DNA of 64,000 nt from Mallotus nudiflorus (Eukaryota > Streptophyta > Magnoliopsida > Malpighiales > Euphorbiaceae), in assembly GCA_947683625.1 (NCBI GenBank), contig CANTUR010000793.1, forward strand, positions 496,001 through 560,000, in the 5' to 3' direction. The position numbers and the translations under genes are program-made. The stretch's first letter is position 1. The number at the start of each line of letters is the position of its first letter. Shown here in pieces: positions 58,043 through 64,000 of the stretch. Under the pieces are notes generated by a model. It was not told the origin of the DNA, made no database searches, and saw nothing but the letters and a program-made list of their open reading frames with translations.

Positions 58043-58090
58043 ATGTCACTGCAATCGATCCTTGAGAAGGATAAGCTAAATGGGACTAAC
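58043..58090 (+). pseudogene. gag: N-terminus of Copia gag, truncated by insertion
   Basis: ATG at 58,043 opens MSLQSILEKDKLNGTN, the conserved start of many plant Copia gag proteins; the block normally continues into a Trp-containing W-x-R-N-L motif. The frame is cut after 16 codons by the chromovirus LTR (TGATACGAAC at 58,091). The decayed left element shows the corresponding RFMGPNFIDWLRNL block at about 3,840, so both belong to the same broad Copia type. Confidence 0.75.
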
Positions 58091-58462
58091 TGATACGAAC
58101 CCTACCTATAAAAGAGATAGAACGCGCATCCAACTTTGAATATTAGCCTAAGGATCATCAAGGATAGTTGTGTTGATGGAGCTAAACCCCTTGGTTATTA
58201 AATTGAAGCAAGATACTTAGCTATTATAAGATGAACAATCACATAATTCTAAGTTTAATCTAACCTAGTAATTGTAATGAAAGGTAGAAGTGAAACAATT
58301 CAAGTAAACTTGCAAAGTTTCAAAAGAACAAAGTTTAAGGAAAAACCTCACTTTTAATATTTTAATGCTTGTTTGAACTTCTTTGTCCTTGATCTTGTCA
58401 TTGGTCCCTCATAATGCAATGGATCACTTGGTTTGATGGGCTTGCTTAGCTTGGTTGCATCA
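58091..58462 (-). repeat. 3' LTR of the chromovirus (372 bp)
   Basis: On the minus strand it starts TGATGCAACCAAGC directly after the polypurine tract and ends GGGTTCGTATCA at 58,091. The left 304 bases repeat at 63,697-64,000. The last 109 bases of pol, including the stop at 58,354, lie inside it. Confidence 0.9.
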
Positions 58463-59097
58463 TTCCCCCCTTCCTCAAGATGATTCGTCCTCGAATCAGC
58501 ACCTACATCAAAATCAAAAAGAGATAAATCAGCAACATTAAATGTAGCACTTACACCATACTCACCGGGTAAGTCAATCTTGTGAGCATTGTCATTGATG
58601 CGCTCTAACACTTGGAAGGGTCCATCACCACGGGGCATCAACTTAGATTTCCTTTGAGTGGGAAACCTTTCTTTACGCAAATGTATCCAAACCTAATCAC
58701 TTGGTTCAAATACAACTTTTATGCGCCCTTTGTTTGCATGTTTGGCATATTGCTCATTCTTTCTTTCAAGATTTGCTTACACCTTTTCATGTAAGGACTT
58801 CACAAATTCTGCCTTCTTCTTTCCATCTAGATTTACTTGTTCACTCAAAGGTAAAGCAATCAAATCTAAAGAACTCAATGGAATAAAACCATAAACAATC
58901 TCAAAAGGACAAAAATTGGTAGAAGAATGCACACTACGATTATATGCAAATTCAATATGTGGCAAGCAATCTTCCCATGATTTCAAATTATGCCTAACCA
59001 TGGTTCTTAGTAATTGAGATAAAGTTCTATTAACTACCTCAGTTTGCCCATCAGTTTGTGGATGACAGGTTATAGAAAATAAAAGTTTAGTGCCCAA
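58354..59097 (-). pseudogene. Chromovirus integrase C-terminus and pol tail ending inside the LTR
   Basis: Two minus-strand frames. 59,097-58,777 starts within the integrase core: [20 protein letters not shown] holds the catalytic Glu, and [20 protein letters not shown] follows. It stops in ANLERKNEQYAKHANKG, and a second stop replaces a Trp codon (PSD-stop-VWIH). 58,680-58,354 continues KERFPTQRKSKL, GDGPFQVLERIND (GPF block), YGVSATFNVADLSLFD and the polypurine-coded EEGGND. It ends in a TRSRTKKFKQA basic tail. The tail beyond 58,462 is read from LTR sequence. The CR-type tail of CRM elements is thought to guide targeting to centromeric chromatin; whether this one does is unknown. Confidence 0.88.
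58463..58477 (-). other. Polypurine tract of the chromovirus, embedded in pol
   Basis: On the minus strand GAGGAAGGGGGGAA immediately precedes the 3' LTR start TGATGC. In the pol frame it encodes EEGGN, so one sequence serves both as protein code and as plus-strand primer. Confidence 0.9.
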
Positions 59098-61252
59098 TTT
59101 ACCCCCACAAAGTCTTCCAGAAGTAGCTTAAAAATTTAGCATCTCTATCACTCACAATTGTTCTAGGCATGCCATGCAAACGAACAATCTCTTTAAAGAA
59201 CAAATCTGCAACATATTATGCATCATTAGTTTTTCTACATGCTATAAAGTGAGCCATTTTAGAAAACCTATCTACAACAACATATATTGAATCATGTCCT
59301 TGCCTAGTCCTAGGTAAACCAAGCACAAAATCCATGGAAATATCAATCCAAGGTGAACTAGGCACCGGTAGAGGCATATACAAACCATGTGGTTTTAACT
59401 TAGACTTAGTTTGTTTACACATAATGCACTTATCACAAATTCTAACATCTTTTTTCATGTTAGGCCAATAAAAGTGATCACATAAAACATCTAAAGTCAT
59501 GGCTATACCAAAATGTCCCATTAAACCACCCTCATGTGCTTCACGAACAAGTAATTCACGCATAGAACAGTTAAGAACACATAACTTTTTCTCTTTAAAC
59601 AAGTAACCATCATGCCTATAGAACTTTTCAAAAGCAATATTTTCACATGCATGATAAACACTACCAAAATCACTGTCATTCTCATACAACTCTTTTATGT
59701 ATTCAAATCCTAGCAATTTGGCATCTAAAGAAGCAAGTAAAGTATACCTTCTTGAAAGTGCATCAGCCACAACATTCTCTTTACCTTGCTTGTATTTAAT
59801 GACATAAGGAAACGACTCAATGAATTGACTCCACCTAGCATGTCGTTTGTTAAGCTTATTTTGCCCCTTCAAGTGCTGCAAGGATTCATGATCAGTATGT
59901 ATCACAAACTCTTTAGGCAATAAATAATGTCGCCATGTCTCCAGAGTGCGAACTAAGGCATACATCTCTTTGTCATAAGTGGGGTACTTTAAGCTTGCAC
60001 CATTTAAATTTTCACTAAAATAAGCAATTGGTTGTCCATCTTGCATTAGAACAGCCCCAATTCCAAAACCTAAAGCATCACATTCAATTTTAAATGTTTT
60101 AGAAAAATTAGGTAGAGTAAGAAAAGGAGAAGATGTCAACTTATCCTTAAGCATGTTAAATGTTTGTTCTTGTGCTTCTCCCCACTTGAAGCCAACATTT
60201 TTCTTGATGACTTCGGTCAATGGCGCTGCAATGGTACTAAAATCCCTCATAAATTGCCTATAAAAGCTTGCAAGACCATGAAAACTTCGCACATCACTAA
60301 CTCCTCTAGGTGTAGGCCAGTCTTTAATTGCCTTGACCTTCTCTTCATCTACCTCTATTCCTTTTGCACTAACAACAAAGCCTAAGAAAACAAGCTTACG
60401 TGTGCAAAAACTACACTTTTTAAAGTTAGCATACAAACATTCCTTATGCAGCACTTCCAAAACCAAATGCACATGTTCAATATGGTCTTCCAAAGATTTA
60501 CTATATATAAGTATATCATCAAAATAAAAAACCATAAATTTTCCAATGAAAGCACGTAAAACATGGTTCATTAATCTCATAAAAGTGCTAGGTGCATTAG
60601 TTAAACCAAAAGGCATGACTAACCACTCATATAAACCATATTTTGTTTTAAATGCAGTTTTCCACTCATCACCCTCTTTCATGCGAATTTGATGATAACT
60701 ACTTTTCAAATCAATCTTGAAAAATATAACAGCCCCATGCAACTCATCAAGCATATTATCTAACCTAGGAATGGGATGACAATACTTTACCATTATTTTG
60801 TTAATTGCATGACAATCAACACACATTCTCCAAGTGCCATCCTTCTTAGGCATAAGTAAAATCGAAACGGCACACGGGCTCATGCTTTCTCTAATGTAAC
60901 CTTTGTTCATAAGATCCTCAACTTGCCTTTGCAACTCTTTGGTTTCCTCAGGATTGAATCTATACGCGGGTCTATTTGGAATTGTAAAACCAGGTACAAA
61001 GTCAATTTGATGCTCTATTCCTCTTATTGGCGGCAAACCACTAGGAATATCATCGGGAAACACATCTTGAAATTCCTGCAATAATCTCACAAAAGAACTA
61101 GGCAAAGAAGGGTCAAGATCGTTAGAGCTCAAATAAGATTCCTTGTAAACAAGTACAAGCATAGGCTGCCTTAAAAATAAAGCTTTCCTCACATCTTTTT
61201 CTTTTGCGTAAAAACTTGCTTTTCTCTCTTGTTTTACCTTATTCACACTCAA
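59098..61252 (-). pseudogene. Chromovirus RT, RNase H and integrase
   Basis: A long minus-strand frame (61,252-59,216). Protease-RT spacer, then [71 protein letters not shown] and the catalytic [10 protein letters not shown] (60,516-60,527 codes YFDD, both Asp present). RNase H has [40 protein letters not shown] and [11 protein letters not shown]. Integrase shows its finger ([10 protein letters not shown] to CDKCIMC) and [20 protein letters not shown] with the first catalytic Asp. A TAA at 59,214-59,216 ends the frame. The next stretch still shows VSDRDAKF (second catalytic Asp, about 59,145), and an extra G near 59,103 shifts the frame into 59,097-58,777. RT and RNase H are intact. Confidence 0.95.
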
Positions 61253-62445
61253 CTATCCTTTTGCATGTGCATCACTCTTTTTTTTCTCATTGTGCATCCC
61301 CTCAAGCTCTCCTTTTTCCACTCTTTGCTCACTCCTCTCATTTGCTTTCTCACAGCTCTCCTTTTGCTTGTTTGCCTTTTCTTTTTTATGCAAACTCTCT
61401 CTCTCTCTCTTTTTATTGCTTTTTCTTTTTCAAACTCTTCAAATCTTTGCTTTAGGACTTTTTGGTCCTCATACACTTCTTTAGGGGTTAAAGGTTTAAG
61501 GGTAATGGGTACATCATTCATTACAAAAGAATATCTATTAGAAAACCCATTATGATTAGCCCTCCTATCATATTGCCAAGGACGCCCCAAAAGAATATGA
61601 CAAGCTTGCATAGGCACTACATCACACAATACTTCATCTTCATATTTGCCTATGGAAAATGCTATCTTCACTTGTTTAGTTACTTTTATCTCCCCATAAT
61701 CATTCAGCCATTGCAATGTGTAAGGCCTAGGGTGCTTCATGGTATATAAAAGCAATTTCTCAACTAACATGGTGCAAGCTACATTTGTGCAACTACCGCC
61801 ATCAATGATCATACAACATACTTTATCTTGCACCTTGCATCTAGTGTGAAAGATGTTCTCACGTTGTGCCTCATCCTCCATCTTGGTTTGCACATTCATG
61901 ATTCGCCTTGTAACAAGCAATTCACCATGTGATGGACTTTGTACAACCTTATCATCACTTACATCCTCAAGCTTAGGCATCTCCAAATTACACTCATCAT
62001 CATCACTTTCACTAAAGACTTCGCTACCCCTCATCGTCATAGTGCGCTTATTTGGGCAGTTAGAAGAGATATGCCCATAACCCAAACATTTAAAAAATTG
62101 AACATCACGAGATCGTTTAGTTTGAGTTTCACCTTTGTCTTTGGTCTTGGCATTGCCCCCTTCGTTTCCTCCTTTGTTGTTGTCAAATTTTGCCTTAGTG
62201 AAGCTCTTATCTCCATTCTTCCAATTTGACTTCCATGAAGCACTAGAAGAAGTTGAATTGCCTTTGGAATTCTTGAACTTTAATTGCTTCTCAATCTTGA
62301 TCGCCATGTGCAACATATCATCCATGTCAACATAGTGATGTAATTCCACTAAGTCAGCTATGTTCCTATTCAACCCATGCAAAAACCTCGCCATTGTTGC
62401 CTCATGGTCTTCATCAATATTTGCTCTAATCATAGCTATCTCCAT
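61249..62445 (-). pseudogene. Chromovirus gag C-terminus and protease
   Basis: Minus-strand frame of about 398 codons. Gag core end EIAMIRANIDEDHEATMARF and LVELHHYVDMDDMLHMAIKIE, a Ser/Lys-rich linker, then the zinc knuckle FFKCLGYGHISSNC, in which the first Cys of CCHC is Phe, so zinc binding is likely lost. The protease active site is MIIDGGSCTNVA (DGG, usual for this branch), with VVPMQACHILLGRPWQYDR downstream. It ends in a Lys/Arg/Glu-rich coiled segment (RFEEFEKEKAIKRERERV). The stop at 61,249 follows a frame change relative to RT, close to a CT-repeat microsatellite (61,390-61,410) where slippage is plausible. Confidence 0.9.
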
Positions 62446-62454
62446 GGTACTCCT

Positions 62455-63036
62455 CTACACTTTTAGATCCTTGCACAAGGTTTGAAGTTTATTATACAAT
62501 TCTCTATAATAGTGTGTAGGAACAAACCTTTTGTGCATGATTACCTTCATCTCCTCCCATATCTCAATAGGTCGATCATGGTTCCTTCTTCTACTAGTCA
62601 CCAATTGATCCCACCAAACAAGTGCATAATTGGTAAACTCTACGGCAGCTAGCTTCACCTTCTTTTCTTCGGAATATTGATGGCACTCAAAGATGAACTC
62701 CACCTTTTTCTCCCATTCCAAATAGGCTTCGGCATCACTTTTTCCTTGAAAGCTTGGAATTTTCATCTTAATGCTTCCCAAGTTATTATCAACTCTTGCA
62801 CACCCATTTCTGCCTAAATTGGATGTTTGTTCGTCATCCTCTTGTTCATGTCTCCCACGGGTTCTAGTATTGATTATACTAGCATCTCCATGATGACTTG
62901 ACTCTATCTTGTCTATTCGGTTTGCCAAGTCCCCAATTTGGTTTATCAAATCTAGTCTCAACTTGTCAAACAACTGGGTCATGGATTTCATGTACATCTT
63001 TTGATCGGGCATTCCTTCTTCACCTTCTTGAGTCAT
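62455..63036 (-). pseudogene. gag: Chromovirus gag N-terminus
   Basis: ATG at 63,036 (MTQEGEEGMPDQKMYMK); a better upstream start is not visible. LFDKLRLDLINQIGDLANRI is a probable coiled coil, followed by an Arg/Gly/Asp-rich stretch. The capsid core is IKMKIPSFQGKSDAEAYLEW, EKKVEFIFECHQYSEEKKVK, LAAVEFTNYALVWWDQLV, WEEMKVIMHKRFVPTHYYRE. A TAG at 62,455-62,457 separates it from the next frame. Around 62,440-62,490 the codons fit the family's SVEEY-type block only in another frame, so two small compensating indels, not a point mutation, probably made the stop. Confidence 0.92.
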
Positions 63037-63680
63037 TGCTTTAATTTTTCCTACAAGAAATTATTAGTAGCAATAAAAAAAAGATCTCACCAAACACTCC
63101 CTTATGTGTTTCACTCAATTTAAATGGCACTCACACTCGTGTTTCACTCAATAAGGCTCTTTTATGAGCTCACCACTCGCTTTTTACCACTCAAATTCCC
63201 CAAATCTCAGTTCTAATAAAACTAATGTAAATTATGCAAAAATTGCTCAATCAACTCAACACCACAATCATAAAAATCAAATTAAACTTAAAATTCAAAA
63301 TGACTATTCACGAATCAAATAAACAAGAAAATAAGCAAGTGAACAAAACTTAGCTCAAAATTAAGAAAAAACCCAATTTTTAGAAGCTAAGAAATCGTAC
63401 ACAATGAAAATTAACAAAAGAAGTCAAATTTGAGTTATAAACCCACAAACACAACCAAAACACAATTCTGAATTAAAACAAAGTAATAATTTTTTTTTCT
63501 TAATAGATATGAAAATTGAACAAACTAACTCAATTAAGGGTCTTTTGATAGATTTTGAACCCTTTTGCATAAAACACAATGATTGGTTTTTTTTTTTTTT
63601 TTGAAATTGAGAAGAATTGAGAAGAAGAAGAATAAATTATGAACGAAAATTAAATGATAAATAACCAAACCTTAAAGTTT
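63037..63680 (-). other. Chromovirus 5' leader
   Basis: About 645 bp between the primer site and gag ATG. AT-rich, containing A-rich and T-rich runs near 63,490 and 63,584-63,602. No open frame. Confidence 0.75.
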
Positions 63681-63693
63681 GGCTTTGATACCA
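63681..63693 (-). other. Primer-binding site of the chromovirus
   Basis: On the minus strand TGGTATCAAAGCC lies three bases after the LTR end (TATCA at 63,697-63,701 in reverse). It matches the initiator tRNA-Met type. Confidence 0.92.
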
Positions 63694-63696
63694 AAC

Positions 63697-64000
63697 TGAT
63701 ACGAACCCTACCTATAAAAGAGATAGAACGCACATCCAACTTTGAATATTAGCCTAAGGATCATCAAGGATAGTTGTGTTGATGGAGCTAAACCCCTTGC
63801 TTATTAAATTGAAGCAAGATACTTAGCTATTATAAGATGAACAATCACACAATTCTAAGTTTAATCTAACCTAGTAATTGTAATGAAAGGTAGAAGTGAA
63901 ACAATTCAAGTAAACTTACAAAGTTTCAAAAGAACAAAGTTTAAGGAAAAACCTCACTTTTAATATTTCAATGCTTGTTTGAACTTCTTTGTCCTTAATC
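63697..64000 (-). repeat. 5' LTR of the chromovirus, cut by the window edge
   Basis: 304 of the expected 372 bases. They match 58,091-58,394 without gaps and with six substitutions. About 68 bases lie outside the window. Confidence 0.95.

Larger units (their letters stand above)
56065..58090 (+). mobile_element. 5' part of a second Copia element, cut by the chromovirus
   Basis: A short LTR (about 56,065-56,313, starting TGTGTGGACACTTG) is followed by a Met-type primer site, a long leader of about 1.7 kb and the first codons of a Copia gag. It breaks off at 58,090, where the chromovirus LTR begins. It itself breaks the family A LTR near 56,064. LTR limits are inferred from the junction on the left and the primer site on the right; the second LTR lies outside the window. 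Confidence 0.65.
58091..64000 (-). mobile_element. CRM/Reina-like chromovirus, minus strand, runs off the right edge
   Basis: The 3' LTR (58,091-58,462) and the start of the 5' LTR (63,697 to window end) frame a polypurine tract, gag, protease, RT, RNase H, integrase and a primer site, all on the minus strand. The first 304 LTR bases differ at six positions (2.0%). Taking 1.3e-8 changes per site per year this suggests about 0.8 million years. Short LTRs, a pol that ends inside the 3' LTR and the EEGGND polypurine-coded motif point to the CRM/Reina chromoviruses. Coding is interrupted at about eight places. It was inserted into the Copia gag; the second target-site copy lies outside the window. 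Confidence 0.93.

Overview
This window looks like repeat-dominated, AT-rich chromatin of a flowering plant, most likely a eudicot. I found no convincing host gene, no rRNA or functional tRNA gene and no CRISPR array. Nearly everything I can explain is nested LTR retrotransposon sequence, with long AT-rich stretches in which I see nothing. The species cannot be named from this sequence.

Left part (1 to about 45.6 kb). A decayed plus-strand Ty1/Copia element (gag and the start of integrase, 3,806-5,407) is cut at 5,408 by a very large minus-strand Ty3/Gypsy element of the Tat/Ogre type. That element reads from right to left: 5' LTR (43,521 to about 44,680), primer-binding site (43,496-43,514), gag, protease, reverse transcriptase, RNase H, a second archaeal-type RNase H, integrase, an antisense TATA-box gene resembling a plant-mobile-domain gene (30.2-32.6 kb), a tandem array of about 1.2-1.35 kb units, polypurine tract, and 3' LTR (5,408-12,448). 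It carries four younger insertions: a solo LTR inside its 3' LTR (5,739-9,636), a solo chromovirus LTR in the array (12,887-13,757, TSD TGAGT), a complete Tekay/Del-type element (16,716-27,936, TSD CAAAA), and a second solo LTR in the integrase region (34,137-36,326, TSD GTCAT). A piece matching the Copia LTR end reappears at 45,471-45,648, past the large element.

The Tekay-type element is the youngest piece. Its two LTRs of about 3.1 kb differ at only about 15 bases plus small indels. Its gag-pol nevertheless has two TAG stops, three single-base frameshifts and an altered protease motif. It is either a defective copy moved in trans or a copy with assembly indel errors.

Middle (about 46.1 to 50.3 kb). 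AT-rich, low-complexity DNA without a recognisable gene.

Right part (50.3 to 64 kb). A minus-strand, gag-only Tat-like element has LTRs of the same family as the two solo LTRs. Its 5' LTR contains a 485-bp hAT-type MITE (TSD CTAAATTA) and is broken near 56,064 by the start of a second Copia element. That Copia is broken in turn at 58,091, within the first codons of gag, by a minus-strand CRM/Reina-like chromovirus that runs off the right edge.

The most unusual structures are: the array whose unit spans the LTR start, polypurine tract and 3' UTR of the giant element; the antisense TATA-box gene inside it; the 20-bp palindrome arrays in one LTR family, which keep their CCG-CGG core while the flanking bases differ; two chromovirus LTRs that encode the end of pol; intron-like splice signals inside the Tekay LTR; and a near-perfect 63-nt hairpin beside a 13-G run.
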